Positions 1 to 11,462 are shown, counted from the stretch's first letter. The stretch is 64,000 bases of DNA from Nocardioides sp. QY071 (GCF_029961765.1 NZ_CP124681.1:558001-622000), one strand, 5' to 3'. Program-made: numbers and translations. Notes: generated from the sequence alone by a model not told the origin.

Positions 1-969
1 GCCATCCGCGCCAACAAGGCGTTCATCTACATCCGCGGCGAGGTTGTCCACGTCATTCGCCGGGTCCAGGCCGCCGTCGCCGAGGCGTACGCCGCCGGCC
101 ACCTCGGCAAGGACATCCACGGCTCCGGCTACGACCTCGACGTCGTCGTCCACGCCGGTGCCGGGGCCTACATCTGCGGCGAGGAGACCGCCCTCCTCGA
201 GGGCCTCGAGGGCCGCCGCGGCCAGCCGCGACTGCGCCCGCCCTTCCCCGCGGTCGCCGGCCTGTACGCCAGCCCGACGGTCATCAACAACGTCGAGTCC
301 ATCGCGTCCGTGCCGGCGATCGTCAAGAACGGCGCGGCCTGGTTCGGCTCGATGGGCACCGAGAAGTCCAAGGGCCACGGCATCTTCTCGCTGTCCGGGC
401 ACGTGCGGACTCCGGGCCAGTATGAAGCGCCGCTCGGCATCACCCTGCGCGAGCTGCTCGACCTCGCCGGCGGCATCCGCGAGGGCCACCAGCTGAAGTT
501 CTGGACCCCTGGCGGATCGAGCACCCCGCTGCTCACGGCCGAGCACCTCGACGTCCCCCTCGACTTCGAGGGCGTCGGAGCCGTCGGCTCGATGCTCGGC
601 ACCCGCGCGCTGCAGATCTTCGACGAGACGGTCTGCGTGGTCCGTGCGGTGCTGCGCTGGACGGAGTTCTACAAGCACGAGTCGTGCGGCAAGTGCACCC
701 CGTGCCGCGAGGGCACGTGGTGGCTGGTGCAGGCGCTGACCCGCCTCGAGAACGGCCAGGGCAGCGAGGCCGACCTCGACCAGCTGCTCGACCAGTGCGA
801 CAACATCCTCGGACGCTCCTTCTGCGCGCTCGGCGACGGCGCGACCAGTCCGGTGTCCAGCTCGATCCAGCACTTCCGCGACGAGTACCTCGCCCACCTC
901 GAGCAGGGCGGCTGCCCGTTCGACCCGGCGCGGTCCACCGCGTGGTCCGGAACGGAGGTCTCGGCATGA
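1..969 (+). CDS. nuoF: NADH-quinone oxidoreductase subunit F (5' end outside window)
   Basis: Flavoprotein subunit of respiratory complex I: it binds NADH and FMN and passes electrons to the first Fe-S clusters on the cytoplasmic arm. Only the C-terminal 322 residues are visible. Seen: the glycine-rich stretch [19 protein letters not shown] near visible residue 54, then the N3 4Fe-4S ligands in [12 protein letters not shown] (visible Cys229, 232, 235) and a fourth Cys275 in [10 protein letters not shown]. The stop codon overlaps the nuoG start by 4 bp (ATGA), so the two are translationally coupled. Gene order F-G-H-I-J-K-L-M-N is the usual nuo order; nuoA-E would be expected upstream of the window. 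Confidence 0.97.
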   Translation, partial: AIRANKAFIYIRGEVVHVIRRVQAAVAEAYAAGHLGKDIHGSGYDLDVVVHAGAGAYICGEETALLEGLEGRRGQPRLRPPFPAVAGLYASPTVINNVESIASVPAIVKNGAAWFGSMGTEKSKGHGIFSLSGHVRTPGQYEAPLGITLRELLDLAGGIREGHQLKFWTPGGSSTPLLTAEHLDVPLDFEGVGAVGSMLGTRALQIFDETVCVVRAVLRWTEFYKHESCGKCTPCREGTWWLVQALTRLENGQGSEADLDQLLDQCDNILGRSFCALGDGATSPVSSSIQHFRDEYLAHLEQGGCPFDPARSTAWSGTEVSA

Positions 970-3395
970 CGACCGGGGAAGTCGAGAAGACCGATCTCGT
1001 CACCGTCACCATCGACGGCGTCCAGGTCAGCGTCCCCAAGGACACCCTGGTGATCCGGGCCGCCGAGCAGGTCGGCGTACAGATCCCGAGGTTCTGCGAC
1101 CACCCGCTGCTCGCGCCCGTCGGCGCCTGCCGCCAGTGCCTGGTCGACGTCCCCGACGCCGGCAACGGCCGCGGCTTCCCCAAGCCGCAGGCCTCGTGCA
1201 CGCTGCCGGTCGCCGAGGGCATGGTCGTCAGCACCCAGGTCACCAGCCCGGTCGCCGACAAGGCGCAGCAGGGCGTGATGGAGCTGCTGCTCATCAACCA
1301 CCCGCTCGACTGCCCGGTCTGCGACAAGGGCGGCGAGTGCCCGCTGCAGAACCAGGCGATGTCCAACGGCCGCGGCGAGTCCCGCTTCTCCGACGACCGC
1401 AACCGCGGCGTGAAGCGCACCTTCCCCAAGCCGATCAACCTCTCGCCGACGGTGCTGCTCGACCGCGAGCGCTGCATCGTGTGCCAGCGCTGCACCCGGT
1501 TCGCCGACGAGATCGCCGGCGACCCGTTCATCGCGCTGGTCGAGCGCGGCGCCCAGCAGCAGATCGGCATCGCCGAGGACGCACCGTTCCTGTCGTACTT
1601 CTCCGGCAACGTCATCCAGATCTGTCCCGTCGGCGCGCTCACCTCCGAGCAGTACCGGTTCCGGTCCCGCCCCTTCGACCTGGTCTCGACGCCGGGCATC
1701 GCCGAGCACGACGCCTGCGGCTCCGCGATCCGCGTCGACCACCGCCGTGGCGCCGTGCTGCGCCGCCAGGCCGGCAACGACCCCGCGGTCAACGAGGAGT
1801 GGATCAGCGACAAGGACCGGTTCGCGTTCGCCTACACGCAGGGTGACGACCGGATCACCTACCCGCAGGTCCGCGACGAGGACGGCTCACTGCGCCCGGC
1901 CTCGTGGCCCGAGGCGTTCACCGTCGCCGCCCGCGGTCTCGCCGCCGCGAAGGCGGCCGGCGGCGTCGGCGTACTGACCGGCGGCCGGCTGACGGCCGAG
2001 GACGCCTACGCCTACAGCAAGCTCGCCCGAGTCGCGCTCGGCACCAACGACGTCGACTTCAGGGCCCGCCCCCACTCCGCCGAGGAGGCGGCCTTCCTCG
2101 CCGCGTCGGTGGTGCTGACCGGACCCGGCAACGGCGGTGTCACCTACGACGACCTCGAGTCCGCGGCGTCGGTCGTCCTCGTGGGCCTGGAGCCCGAGGA
2201 CGAGGCGGCCGCGATCTTCCTGCGGCTGCGCAAGTCGGTCCGCGCCGGCGGCACCGAGGTGATCAGCCTCGCGCCGTTCACGACCCGCGGCCTCGACAAG
2301 CTGTCCGCCCGCGTGGTCCCGACCGCGCCCGGCGACGAGCCGGCCGCGCTGCGGGCGCTGGCCGGCGAGCTGGACGCCACGTCGGTCCTCCTGGTGGGGG
2401 AGCGGCTGGCCACCGTGCCCGGCGCGCTCACCGCCGCCGCCGAGGTCGCCGCGTCCACGGGTGCCCGGCTGGCCTGGGTCCCGCGCCGCGCGGGTGACCG
2501 CGGGGCGCTCGAGGCCGGCTGCCTGCCGACCCTGCTGCCCGGCGGCCGTCCGGTCGGCGACACCGGCGCCCGGATCGACGTCGCCGCCGCCTGGGGCGTC
2601 GAGCACCTGCCCGAGACCGAGGGCCGCAGCGCCGACGCGATCGTCGCCGCCCTCGGCGCCGGCGAGCTCGGCGGCCTGGTCATCGCCGGCGTCGACCCCG
2701 ACGACACCAGCGACCCCGCCGCCACCCGCGCCGCCATCGACGCCGCCGGCTTCCTGGTCGCGCTCGACCTGCGTCGTACCGAGGTCACCGAGCGCGCCGA
2801 CGTCGTCTTCCCGGTCGCACCGACCACCGACAAGGCCGGCACCTTCGTCAACTGGGAGGGCCGGGTCCGCACGTGGGAGGCCGCCCTGCACAACCCGGCC
2901 TCGCTGCCGGACCTGCGCGCCCTCGCCGGCATCGCCGACGAGATGGGCACCCCGCTCGGGTTCCGCACCGTCGACGAGGTCCGAGCCGAGATGGCTCAGC
3001 TCGGGCCGTGGGACGGCGAGCGCGTCGGCCTGCCGGCGGCCCCGGGCGAGTCTGCGGCAACTCAACAGCGAGAAGGCGGCAACTCGACGGTCCGGCTGGC
3101 CACGTGGAAGCAGCTGCTCGACAACGGCTCGCTGCAGGACGGCGACAAGTTCCTCAAGGCCACCGCCCGCACGCCGGTCGCCCTGGTCACGCCGGCCGAC
3201 TTCGACCGCTACGGCCCGACGGTCACCGTGACCGGTGACCGCGGCTCGATGACGCTGCCGGCCGAGATCTGCGACGACCTCGTCGAGGGCGTGGTCTGGG
3301 TGCCGGCCAACTCGGTCGGCAACGGCGTCCTCGCCGACCTGGCGTCCCCGGGCGCCACGGTCACCATCACGGGAGCGGAAGGGGTGCACGGGTGA
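966..3395 (+). CDS. nuoG: NADH-quinone oxidoreductase subunit G
   Basis: Large Fe-S subunit of complex I that carries electrons through the peripheral arm. It has 809 residues, normal for the family. Seen in order: an N-terminal 2Fe-2S ferredoxin-like part ([15 protein letters not shown], then a Cys in ASCTLPV), an H-x3-C-type 4Fe-4S site ([19 protein letters not shown]), a further 4Fe-4S site (CIVCQRC with a later CPVGAL), then a molybdopterin-oxidoreductase-like C-terminal body. The ATG at 966 was chosen because it overlaps the nuoF stop and has GGAGGT about 8 bp upstream. The reading frame is open far upstream of it, which is only an artefact of high GC. Confidence 0.97.
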   Translation: MTTGEVEKTDLVTVTIDGVQVSVPKDTLVIRAAEQVGVQIPRFCDHPLLAPVGACRQCLVDVPDAGNGRGFPKPQASCTLPVAEGMVVSTQVTSPVADKAQQGVMELLLINHPLDCPVCDKGGECPLQNQAMSNGRGESRFSDDRNRGVKRTFPKPINLSPTVLLDRERCIVCQRCTRFADEIAGDPFIALVERGAQQQIGIAEDAPFLSYFSGNVIQICPVGALTSEQYRFRSRPFDLVSTPGIAEHDACGSAIRVDHRRGAVLRRQAGNDPAVNEEWISDKDRFAFAYTQGDDRITYPQVRDEDGSLRPASWPEAFTVAARGLAAAKAAGGVGVLTGGRLTAEDAYAYSKLARVALGTNDVDFRARPHSAEEAAFLAASVVLTGPGNGGVTYDDLESAASVVLVGLEPEDEAAAIFLRLRKSVRAGGTEVISLAPFTTRGLDKLSARVVPTAPGDEPAALRALAGELDATSVLLVGERLATVPGALTAAAEVAASTGARLAWVPRRAGDRGALEAGCLPTLLPGGRPVGDTGARIDVAAAWGVEHLPETEGRSADAIVAALGAGELGGLVIAGVDPDDTSDPAATRAAIDAAGFLVALDLRRTEVTERADVVFPVAPTTDKAGTFVNWEGRVRTWEAALHNPASLPDLRALAGIADEMGTPLGFRTVDEVRAEMAQLGPWDGERVGLPAAPGESAATQQREGGNSTVRLATWKQLLDNGSLQDGDKFLKATARTPVALVTPADFDRYGPTVTVTGDRGSMTLPAEICDDLVEGVVWVPANSVGNGVLADLASPGATVTITGAEGVHG

Positions 3396-4702
3396 GCGAG
3401 TCGCTCGGTCTGTTCGGCAAGGATCCCTGGTGGGTCGTCGGGCTGAAGACCCTCCTGATCTTCGTCATCCTGGTCCTGCTCACGCTGTTCAACATCTGGT
3501 GGGAGCGCCGGGTCGTCGCCCGGATGCAGCACCGGATCGGCCCCAACGTGCACGGTCCCTTCGGCCTGCTGCAGTCGCTGGCCGACGGCGTGAAGCTGGC
3601 CTTCAAGGAGGACCTGATCCCCAAGGCCGCCGACAAGGTGGTCTTCGTGCTCGCGCCGGTGATCGTCGTGGTGCCGGCGTTCGTGACGTTCAGCGTGATC
3701 CCGTTCGGGCCCGAGGTGAGCTTCTTCGGGCACCAGACCCCGCTGCAGCTCACCGACATGCCGGTCGCCGTGCTCTTCGTGATGGCGATCGCGTCGATCG
3801 GCATCTACGGCATCGTCCTCGGCGGCTGGTCCAGCGGCTCGACGTACTCCCTGCTGGGCGGGCTGCGCTCGAGTGCGCAGATGATCTCCTACGAGGTCGC
3901 GATGGGCCTCGCCCTGGTCGCGGTGTTCATGTACGCCGGCTCGATGTCCACCAGCGAGATCGTCGCCGCGCAGGACGACCTGTGGTTCGGGCTGATCCTG
4001 CTGCCGTCGTTCGTGATCTACACGATCGCCATGGTCGGTGAGACCAACCGTGCGCCGTTCGACCTCCCCGAGGCCGAGGGCGAGCTGGTCGGCGGCTTCC
4101 ACACCGAGTACTCCAGCCTGAAGTTCGCGCTGTTCTTCCTCGCCGAGTACATCAACATGGCCACCGTCTCCGCACTGGCGACCACCCTCTTCCTGGGCGG
4201 CTGGCACGCGCCGTTCTGGATCGACCACGTGTGGGCGGGCGCCAACGAGGGCTACTGGCCGGTGCTGTGGTTCTTCGGCAAGGTGCTGTTCTTCATCTTC
4301 ATCTTCATCTGGCTGCGCGGCTCGCTGCCGCGGCTGCGCTACGACCAGTTCATGGCGTTCGGCTGGAAGCGGCTGATCCCCGTCTCGCTGGTGTGGATCG
4401 TCGCCGTCGCCACCATGCGCGCGGCCCGCAACGAGGGCGTGTTCGACGAGGGCTTCGGCAGCAACCCCCAGTTCTGGCTGATCATCGGCGGCGTGGTGCT
4501 CGCCGTGCTGCTGCTGACCTTCTTCGTCCCGGAGAAGGACGACGAGGCGACCGCCGAGCCCGTCGAGCCACGCGCCGGGGGCTTCCCGGTGCCGCCCATG
4601 CCGGCGGGTGGCGCCGTCCGCGGTGCCGCCGCGCCGCTGGTGTTCCGCACCGATGCCACCGTCAGTGAGACCGTCCGCGATTCAGGGGTGAGCAATGGCT
4701 GA
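3392..4702 (+). CDS. nuoH: NADH-quinone oxidoreductase subunit H
   Basis: Membrane subunit that joins the peripheral arm to the proton-pumping arm and helps form the quinone site. 436 residues, with about eight hydrophobic segments. The conserved loop [20 protein letters not shown], followed by [17 protein letters not shown], is intact. A GTG start overlaps the nuoG stop (GTGA). The soluble C-terminal tail after about residue 385, rich in Gly, Pro and Ala, is longer than in proteobacterial NuoH; long tails of this kind are common in actinobacteria. The 3' end overlaps nuoI by 8 bp. Confidence 0.97.
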   Translation: MSESLGLFGKDPWWVVGLKTLLIFVILVLLTLFNIWWERRVVARMQHRIGPNVHGPFGLLQSLADGVKLAFKEDLIPKAADKVVFVLAPVIVVVPAFVTFSVIPFGPEVSFFGHQTPLQLTDMPVAVLFVMAIASIGIYGIVLGGWSSGSTYSLLGGLRSSAQMISYEVAMGLALVAVFMYAGSMSTSEIVAAQDDLWFGLILLPSFVIYTIAMVGETNRAPFDLPEAEGELVGGFHTEYSSLKFALFFLAEYINMATVSALATTLFLGGWHAPFWIDHVWAGANEGYWPVLWFFGKVLFFIFIFIWLRGSLPRLRYDQFMAFGWKRLIPVSLVWIVAVATMRAARNEGVFDEGFGSNPQFWLIIGGVVLAVLLLTFFVPEKDDEATAEPVEPRAGGFPVPPMPAGGAVRGAAAPLVFRTDATVSETVRDSGVSNG

Positions 4703-5300
4703 CCAGCCGCGCGATGCGCAGCAGCGGGGAAGCGAAGCGACCGACCGCACAAAGGGGCCCTCCCTCAAGGAGCAGCTCTGGGACCCGGTGGCCGGGTTCG
4801 GGGTCACCTTCCGGACCATGTTCCGCAAGGTCGTCACCGAGCAGTACCCCAAGGAGAAGCTGCCCACCGCGCCGCGCTTCCACGGCCGCCACCAGCTCAA
4901 CCGCTGGCCCGACGGCCTCGAGAAGTGCGTCGGGTGCGAGCTGTGCGCCTGGGCCTGCCCCGCCGACGCGATCTACGTCGAGGGCGCCGAGAACGACGAC
5001 ACCCTCGACGCGGACGGGAGGTCCCAGCGCTACAGCGCCGGTGAGCGCTACGGCCGCGTCTACCAGATCAACTACCTGCGCTGCATCCTGTGCGGCCTGT
5101 GCATCGAGGCCTGCCCGACCCGGGCGCTGACGATGACCAACGAGTACGAGCTCGCCGACGACAGCCGGGCCAGCCTGATCTACGAGAAGTCCGACCTGCT
5201 GGCGCCGCTGCTGCCCGGCATGGAGCAGCCGCCGCACCCGCAGCTGCTCGGCTCCGACGACGACTACTACCGCGGCGACTTCAAGGGGGCCGAGCAGTGA
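4695..5300 (+). CDS. nuoI: NADH-quinone oxidoreductase subunit I
   Basis: Small Fe-S subunit of the connecting arm of complex I, carrying two 4Fe-4S clusters (N6a/N6b) that pass electrons towards N2 and quinone. 201 residues. Both ferredoxin motifs are present: [16 protein letters not shown] and [16 protein letters not shown]. The charged, hydrophilic N-terminus precedes the fold. ATG at 4695 lies inside the end of nuoH, and the stop overlaps the GTG of nuoJ by 4 bp. Confidence 0.97.
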   Translation: MADQPRDAQQRGSEATDRTKGPSLKEQLWDPVAGFGVTFRTMFRKVVTEQYPKEKLPTAPRFHGRHQLNRWPDGLEKCVGCELCAWACPADAIYVEGAENDDTLDADGRSQRYSAGERYGRVYQINYLRCILCGLCIEACPTRALTMTNEYELADDSRASLIYEKSDLLAPLLPGMEQPPHPQLLGSDDDYYRGDFKGAEQ

Positions 5301-6109
5301 CCGCCTTCTGGATCCTCGCGCCGATCATGGTGCTGGCCGCGCTCGGCATCCTGTTCGTGCGCAAGGCCGTCCACGCGGCGCTGCTGCTGGCGGTCGTGAT
5401 GATCAGCCTCGCGGTGCTGTACGCCGTCCTCGAGGCGCCGTTCCTGTTCGCGGTCCAGATCATCGTCTACACCGGCGCGATCCTGATGCTGTTCCTCTTC
5501 GTGCTGATGCTGGTCGGCGTCGACGCCTCCGACTCCACGGTCGAGACGATCAAGGGCCAGCGGCCGCTGGCCTGGCTGGTCGGCCTGGCCTTCGTCGTGG
5601 TGATGGTGGTTGCGCTGACCCAGCTGACCTTCGGCACCGCGGTCGGCCTCGACGAGGCCAACGCCGGTGGCAACGTCCAGGCGCTGGCCGACCTGCTGTT
5701 CTCCCGCTACGTCTTCATCTTCGAGGCCACCAGCGCCCTGCTCATCACCGCCGCCGTCGGCGCGATGGTGCTGGCCCACCGCGAGCGGCTCACCCCGAAG
5801 CGCACCCAGGCGAGCATCGCCGCCGACAAGGTCCGGGCGTACGCCGAGAGCGGCGCCCACCTCGGCCCGCTGCCGCCACCGGGCGTCTACGCCCGCCACA
5901 ACGCGGTCGACACCCCGGCCCTGCTGCCCGACGGCAGCCCGGCGCCCGCGTCTGTCTCCCGGGTCCTCGCGGCCCGCGGCACCATGCAGAAGGCCGGCCT
6001 CAAGGACATCGAGGTGATCAAGGACCAGCTCGGCGTCGACCCCACGGAGAAGCCTGAGACGGCGGGCAAGAGCGCTGCGACCGGCTCGAGTGAGGAGAAC
6101 GAGGCGTGA
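5297..6109 (+). CDS. nuoJ: NADH-quinone oxidoreductase subunit J
   Basis: Membrane subunit of the complex I proton-pumping arm. 270 residues: about five hydrophobic helices in the first 170 (for example [19 protein letters not shown] and the [19 protein letters not shown] stretch), then a soluble tail of about 100 residues that is absent from the short proteobacterial proteins. The GTG at 5297 overlaps the nuoI stop (GTGA). The open frame upstream of that GTG is antisense/out-of-frame noise. The stop overlaps the nuoK GTG start. Confidence 0.96.
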   Translation: MTAFWILAPIMVLAALGILFVRKAVHAALLLAVVMISLAVLYAVLEAPFLFAVQIIVYTGAILMLFLFVLMLVGVDASDSTVETIKGQRPLAWLVGLAFVVVMVVALTQLTFGTAVGLDEANAGGNVQALADLLFSRYVFIFEATSALLITAAVGAMVLAHRERLTPKRTQASIAADKVRAYAESGAHLGPLPPPGVYARHNAVDTPALLPDGSPAPASVSRVLAARGTMQKAGLKDIEVIKDQLGVDPTEKPETAGKSAATGSSEENEA

Positions 6110-6399
6110 CCGAATACGTGGTGCTCAGCGCCATCCTGTTCACGATCGGGTCGATCGGGGTGCTCACCCGCCGCAACGCGATCGTCGTGTTCATGTGCGT
6201 CGAGCTGATGCTCAACGCCTGCAACCTCGCGTTCGTCGCCTTCGCCCGCCAGCACGGCAACCTCGACGGCCAGATCGCCGCCTTCTTCGTGATGGTGGTG
6301 GCCGCGGCCGAGGTCGTGGTCGGGCTCGCGATCATCATGACCATCTTCCGGACCCGTCGCTCGGCCTCGGTCGACGACGCGAGCCTGCTGAAGTTCTGA
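6106..6399 (+). CDS. nuoK: NADH-quinone oxidoreductase subunit K
   Basis: Small three-helix membrane subunit of complex I, related to MnhC. 97 residues, typical length. The conserved helix with the buried glutamate is visible as [18 protein letters not shown], and a second glutamate lies in [14 protein letters not shown]; both are associated with proton transfer in the family. GTG start overlaps the nuoJ stop by 4 bp; nuoL begins 7 bp after the stop. Confidence 0.97.
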   Translation: MTEYVVLSAILFTIGSIGVLTRRNAIVVFMCVELMLNACNLAFVAFARQHGNLDGQIAAFFVMVVAAAEVVVGLAIIMTIFRTRRSASVDDASLLKF

Positions 6400-6406
6400 G
6401 GACGAG

Positions 6407-8353
6407 ATGATGCACGCACTCACCGCGCTGACCCTCAAGGCCAGCGAGACGCACATCCCCGTGGTCTCGCCGACCGACGCCGACGGACCCTTCACCCTGT
6501 TGTGGCTGATCATCGCGCTGCCGCTGCTCGGCGCCGCGATCCTGCTGCTCGGCGGCCGCTACACCGACAAGTGGGGCCACCTGCTCGGTACGGCGACCGC
6601 GGCCACCTCCTTCGTGATCAGCCTCGTTCTGTTCGTGAGCCTGCTCGGGCGCGAGGAGGGCGACCGCCAGGTCGCGCAGCACCTCTACGACTGGATCGAC
6701 TCCGGCCGGCTGCACATCGGCATGGACCTGCTCTACGACCCGCTGTCGGCGCTCTTCCTGCTGCTGATCACCGGCGTCGGCTCGCTGATCCACGTCTACT
6801 CGATCGGCTACATGGCCCACGACCCGCGCCGGCGCCGGTTCTTCGCCTACCTGAACCTCTTCGTCGCGGCCATGCTCATGCTGGTCCTCTCGGAGAACTA
6901 CGTGGGCCTGTTCCTGGGCTGGGAGGGCGTCGGCCTCGCGTCGTACCTCCTCATCGGGTTCTGGCAGCACAAGCCGTCGGCGGCCGCCGCGGCCAAGAAG
7001 GCGTTCGTCATCAACCGGGTCGGCGACGTGGGCATGGGCCTGGCGATCTTCTTGATGATCGTCACGTTCGGCACCGCGAGCTTCAGCGGCGTCAGCGCCC
7101 TGGCCGGCAGCGCCACCGAGACCACGCTCAACTGGATCGGCGTGCTGCTGCTCGTCGGCGCCTGCGGCAAGTCGGCCCAGGTCCCGCTCCAGGCCTGGCT
7201 CCTCGACGCGATGGAGGGCCCGACCCCGGTCTCGGCCCTCATCCACGCGGCGACCATGGTCACCGCCGGCGTCTACCTGATCACCCGCTCCAACTTCGTC
7301 TTCGAGCTCGCGCCGACCGCCCAGACCGCGGTGGTCATCGTGGCGACGGTGACGCTGCTGTGGGGCGCGATCATCGGATGCGCGAAGGACGACATCAAGA
7401 AGGGTCTCGCTGGCTCCACGATGAGCCAGATCGGCTACATGATGCTCGGTGCCGGCCTCGGCGTCGCGGGCTACGCGTTCGCGATCTTCCACCTGCTGAC
7501 CCACGGCTTCTTCAAGGCCAACATGTTCCTCGGGGCCGGCTCGGTGATGCACGCGATGGACGACGACGTCGACATGCGCCACTACGGCGCGCTGCAGAAG
7601 GCGCTGCCCATCACGTTCGCGACCTTCGCCCTCGGCTTCCTCGCCATCATCGGCATCCCGCCGTTCGCCGGCTTCTGGTCGAAGGACAAGATCATCGAGG
7701 TCGCGCTGACCGAGAACCCGGTCGTCGGTATCTGCGCGCTGCTCGGTGCCGGCATCACCGGCTTCTACATGACGCGGATGATGCTGATGACCTTCTTCAC
7801 CAAGAAGCGCTGGGAGAAGGACGTCCACCCCCACGAGAGCCCGCTCGTGATGACCATTCCGCTGATGGTGCTGGCCGCGCTCTCCGCGCTCGGCGGCCTG
7901 ATGCTCGCCGGCAACTGGATCGTCGACTTCCTCGGCCCGGTCGTCGGCCACGCCGAGCACGAGGAGCCGCCGCTGCCGGTCATCGTGCTCACCCTGATCA
8001 CGATCGCCGTGGTCGCCGTCGGTGTGGCACTGGCCTGGGTGCTGGTCGGCCAGCGCGACGTCCCGCGCACCGCGCCGGCCGACGTCTCGTTCGCCACGAG
8101 GGCCGCCCGCGCCGACCTCTACGGCGACGCGATCAACGAGGGCCTGGTCGTCAACCCGGGCCGCGCCACGGTGCGCGCGCTCACCGACGGTGACCGCACC
8201 CTCGTCGACGGGCTCTTCATGGGCGGCACGACGGTCCTCGCCGGCACCGGTGAGCTGCTCCGGCGGCTCCAGAACGGCTACGTCCGGTCCTACGCCCTCG
8301 GCATCCTCGGCGGCGCACTGCTCCTCGTCCTGACCCTGGTGGTGGTGAACTGA
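6407..8353 (+). CDS. nuoL: NADH-quinone oxidoreductase subunit L
   Basis: Largest antiporter-like proton-pumping subunit, at the distal end of the complex I membrane arm. 648 residues, full length. Seen: the family core with FLGWEGVGLASYLLIGFW, a lysine-bearing helix near WIGVLLLVGACGKSAQVPLQ, and the broken-helix region PTPVSALIHAATMVTAGVYL. The ATG at 6407 sits 7 bp after nuoK with GAGGACGAG just upstream. The stop shares one base with the nuoM start (TGATG). Confidence 0.97.
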   Translation: MMHALTALTLKASETHIPVVSPTDADGPFTLLWLIIALPLLGAAILLLGGRYTDKWGHLLGTATAATSFVISLVLFVSLLGREEGDRQVAQHLYDWIDSGRLHIGMDLLYDPLSALFLLLITGVGSLIHVYSIGYMAHDPRRRRFFAYLNLFVAAMLMLVLSENYVGLFLGWEGVGLASYLLIGFWQHKPSAAAAAKKAFVINRVGDVGMGLAIFLMIVTFGTASFSGVSALAGSATETTLNWIGVLLLVGACGKSAQVPLQAWLLDAMEGPTPVSALIHAATMVTAGVYLITRSNFVFELAPTAQTAVVIVATVTLLWGAIIGCAKDDIKKGLAGSTMSQIGYMMLGAGLGVAGYAFAIFHLLTHGFFKANMFLGAGSVMHAMDDDVDMRHYGALQKALPITFATFALGFLAIIGIPPFAGFWSKDKIIEVALTENPVVGICALLGAGITGFYMTRMMLMTFFTKKRWEKDVHPHESPLVMTIPLMVLAALSALGGLMLAGNWIVDFLGPVVGHAEHEEPPLPVIVLTLITIAVVAVGVALAWVLVGQRDVPRTAPADVSFATRAARADLYGDAINEGLVVNPGRATVRALTDGDRTLVDGLFMGGTTVLAGTGELLRRLQNGYVRSYALGILGGALLLVLTLVVVN

Positions 8354-9861
8354 TGTTGCTCAGCCTGCTCGTCTGGCTGCCGATCGCCGGTGCGGTCGCC
8401 GTCGCGTTCCTCCCGCGCACGGTCAGCAAGACCGCCGGCCTCGGCGTCGCGCTGGCGACGCTGGTCGTCGGCGTGGTCGTCGCGGCGTCGTACGACGCCG
8501 ACGGCGGCCGCCAGCTGAAGGAGGAGCACGAGTGGATCGAGGCGTTCGGGGTGCACTACGCCCTCGGCGTCGACGGTCTCGGCCTGCTGCTGGTCCTGCT
8601 GACGGTCCTCCTGGTCCCGCTGGTGCTCGGCGCGGAGTGGTTCAAGGCCGACGCCGCGGGCTCGGCCGGCGCCCGCGCGTTCGTCGCCTGGACGCTGGCG
8701 CTCGAGGGCCTCTCGCTCGCCGTGTTCTGCGCGACCGACGTGTTCCTCTTCTACGTGGTTTTCGAGGCGACGCTGATCCCGGCGTACTTCCTGGTCGGCG
8801 GCTTCGGCCGCGAGGGCCGGGGCGCGGCGGCGCTGAAGTTCCTGATGTTCCAGCTCGCGGGCGGCCTGATCCTGCTCGCCGCGGTGATCGGGCTCTACGT
8901 CGTCTCCGCCCAGCAGGGCGAGCCGTCGTACCTCCTCGCCGACCTCGAGAAGCTCGACATCGGCACCGAGGCCGGCCGCTGGCTGTTCTTCGGCTTCTTC
9001 ATCGCCTTCGCGATCAAGGCGCCGTTGTTCCCGCTGCACACCTGGCTTGCCGACACCACCGAGAAGGCGACGCCCGGCACCGGCGTGCTGCTGGTCTGCA
9101 TCCTCGACAAGATCGGCACCTTCGGGATGATGAGGTTCTGCCTCGGCATCTTCCCGGAGGCCTCGCAGTGGGCGACCCCGCTGGTCATCACGCTGGCGCT
9201 GATCTCCGTGGTCTACGGCGCGTTCATCGCGATCGGCCAGGACGACATCTTCCGCCTGATCGGCCTCACCTCGCTGAGCCACTTCGGCCTGATCACGCTG
9301 GGCGTCTTCACGATGACCAGCCAGGGTGGCACCGGCGCGATCCTCTACATGGTCAACCATGGCCTCGGCACCGCCGCGCTGTTCCTGGTCGCGGGCTACC
9401 TCTACGACCGCAGCGGCACGTCCTCGATCCGCGAGATGCGCGGCGTCGAGAAGGTCGCGCCGGTCCTGGCCGGGCTGCTGCTCGTCGCCGGCCTGGCCAC
9501 GCTCGGCCTGCCGGGCCTCTCGCCGTTCGTCAGCGAGTTCCTCGTGTTCGTGGCGGCCTTCGACTACGGGTGGTACGTCGGCGCGATCGCGGTGACCGCG
9601 GTGGTGCTGTCCGCGATCTACGTGCTGTGGATGTACCAGCGCACGATGACCGGCCCCACGCCGCCCGAGGTCGAGGGCACCAAGGACCTCGGCGTGCGCG
9701 AGATCGTCGCCGTCGCCCCGCTCATGGCCGCGCTGGTGTTCTTCGGGTTCTATCCCGCACCGCTGCTCGACGTGAGCAACCCGATGGTGGGTGACCTGAT
9801 GCACCAGATGGGGATCCAGGACGACCAGCCGACGGTCGTGCAGACGGAGGAGGCGCACTGA
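8353..9861 (+). CDS. nuoM: NADH-quinone oxidoreductase subunit M
   Basis: Antiporter-like proton-pumping subunit in the middle of the complex I membrane arm. 502 residues with about fourteen hydrophobic segments. Typical landmarks are YVVFEATLIPAYFLVGGFG (glutamate in TM5), FAIKAPLFPLHTWLADTTEK (lysine/His helix) and FLVFVAAFDY near the end. It starts within the nuoL stop codon and ends within the nuoN start (TGATG at both junctions), the tight packing expected in this operon. Confidence 0.97.
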   Translation: MLLSLLVWLPIAGAVAVAFLPRTVSKTAGLGVALATLVVGVVVAASYDADGGRQLKEEHEWIEAFGVHYALGVDGLGLLLVLLTVLLVPLVLGAEWFKADAAGSAGARAFVAWTLALEGLSLAVFCATDVFLFYVVFEATLIPAYFLVGGFGREGRGAAALKFLMFQLAGGLILLAAVIGLYVVSAQQGEPSYLLADLEKLDIGTEAGRWLFFGFFIAFAIKAPLFPLHTWLADTTEKATPGTGVLLVCILDKIGTFGMMRFCLGIFPEASQWATPLVITLALISVVYGAFIAIGQDDIFRLIGLTSLSHFGLITLGVFTMTSQGGTGAILYMVNHGLGTAALFLVAGYLYDRSGTSSIREMRGVEKVAPVLAGLLLVAGLATLGLPGLSPFVSEFLVFVAAFDYGWYVGAIAVTAVVLSAIYVLWMYQRTMTGPTPPEVEGTKDLGVREIVAVAPLMAALVFFGFYPAPLLDVSNPMVGDLMHQMGIQDDQPTVVQTEEAH

Positions 9862-11462
9862 TGGAGTTCGTGAAGCCCGAGCTCGAGTACGCCGAGCTGC
9901 TGCCGATCCTCATCGTCCTCGGCGGCGCCTGCGTCGGCGTAGCGCTGGAGGCCTTCCTGCCGCGCGGCACCCGCCGCCTGCCCCAGGTCGGCCTCGCCGC
10001 GGTCACCGTGATCGCCGCCCTGGTGGCCACCGTCGTCGTCGGCATGGACCTCGACACCCACAAGGGCGCCGACGGCGCCGAGGGACGGGGCCTGGTCGGC
10101 GCGATGGGCAGCGTCGTGGTCGACGGCCCCACCGTCTACCTGTGGGGCCTGCTCCTCGTCTTCGCCCTCGGTGGCGTCGCGCTCTTCGCCGAGCAGCGAC
10201 TCGAGGGCGGCGTCTCGGCCTTCACCGGCCAGGCGGCCGCACTGCCCGGCACCGAGAGCGAGCGCGAGGCCTCGACCCGCGGCCTGGAGCACACCGAGGT
10301 CTACCCGCTGCTCCTGTTCGCCGTCAGCGGCATGCTGCTCTTCCCGGCCTCCGGCGACCTGCTCACCATGTTCGTGGCCCTGGAGATCCTCTCCCTGCCG
10401 CTCTACCTGCTCTGCGGCCTGGCGCGCCGTCGCCGCCTGCTGAGTCAGGAGGCCGCGATGAAGTACTTCCTCCTCGGCGCCTTCGCCTCCGGCTTCTTCC
10501 TGTACGGCGCCGCGCTGGTCTACGGCTACGCGGGTTCGGTCTCCTTCGCCGGCATCAACGAGGCGGTCCGCGCCGGCACGGCCAACCACGGCCTGCTGCT
10601 CGCCGGCATCGGCCTGCTCGCGGTCGGCCTGCTCTTCAAGATCGGCGCCGCGCCCTTCCAGGCCTGGACCCCCGACGTCTACCAGGGCGCGCCCACCGCG
10701 GTGACCGCGTTCATGGCCGCCGGCACCAAGGTCGCCGCCTTCGGCGCCCTGCTGCGCCTGCTGTACGTCGCCTTCGGCGGCGAGCGCTGGAGCTGGCAGC
10801 CGATGCTGTGGGTGATCGCGATCGCCTCGATGGTCCTCGGCGCGGTGCTGGCCATCGTCCAGAACGACGTCAAGCGGATGCTGGCCTACTCCTCGGTCGC
10901 CCACACCGGCTTCATCCTGGTCGGCGTGCTGGGCGTGCAGAGCGCCGGCGAGCTCGCCAAGGGCCAGTACACCTCGCTCGAGGGCGTGCTCTTCTACCTG
11001 ACCACCTACGGCTTCGCCATGATCGGCGCATTCGCGATCGTGACGCTGGTCCGCGACGCGGGCGGCGAGGCGACGGCGTACGAGCGCTGGGCCGGCCTGG
11101 GCCGGACCTCCCCGCTGGTGGCAGGCGCGTTCGCGTTCTTCCTGCTCTCGATGGCCGGGATCCCGCTCACCGCCGGCTTCATCGGCAAGTGGGCCGTGTT
11201 CACCTCGGCGCTGTCTGCGGGGGCCTGGCCCGTGGTGCTGGTGGCGATCGCGTGCAGCATCCTGGCGATCACGTTCTACGTGCGGCACATCCGGCTGATG
11301 TTCTTCACCGAGCCCAGTGCCGACGGCGCGGGTGTGGTCACCAGGTCCTCGCTGCTGACCTCCGGCACCATCGCGGTGTGCCTGGTCGCGACCCTGGTCC
11401 TGGGCGTCGTGCCGGGCCCGGTTCTCGATCTCGTGACCCGTACGGGAGACTTCATCAGGTGA
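9861..11462 (+). CDS. nuoN: NADH-quinone oxidoreductase subunit N
   Basis: Third antiporter-like proton-pumping subunit, next to NuoK in the membrane arm. 533 residues. Seen: MFVALEILSLPLYLLCGLAR (key glutamate helix), LLFKIGAAPFQAWTPDVYQG (lysine helix) and the PTAVTAFMAAGTKVAAFGAL region. An insertion between helices, near residues 115-145 (LEGGVSAFTGQAAALPGTES and following), is hydrophilic and probably lineage-specific. The stop overlaps the GTG start of the next gene by 4 bp, tying quinone-side-chain synthesis to the complex I operon. Confidence 0.96.
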   Translation: MEFVKPELEYAELLPILIVLGGACVGVALEAFLPRGTRRLPQVGLAAVTVIAALVATVVVGMDLDTHKGADGAEGRGLVGAMGSVVVDGPTVYLWGLLLVFALGGVALFAEQRLEGGVSAFTGQAAALPGTESEREASTRGLEHTEVYPLLLFAVSGMLLFPASGDLLTMFVALEILSLPLYLLCGLARRRRLLSQEAAMKYFLLGAFASGFFLYGAALVYGYAGSVSFAGINEAVRAGTANHGLLLAGIGLLAVGLLFKIGAAPFQAWTPDVYQGAPTAVTAFMAAGTKVAAFGALLRLLYVAFGGERWSWQPMLWVIAIASMVLGAVLAIVQNDVKRMLAYSSVAHTGFILVGVLGVQSAGELAKGQYTSLEGVLFYLTTYGFAMIGAFAIVTLVRDAGGEATAYERWAGLGRTSPLVAGAFAFFLLSMAGIPLTAGFIGKWAVFTSALSAGAWPVVLVAIACSILAITFYVRHIRLMFFTEPSADGAGVVTRSSLLTSGTIAVCLVATLVLGVVPGPVLDLVTRTGDFIR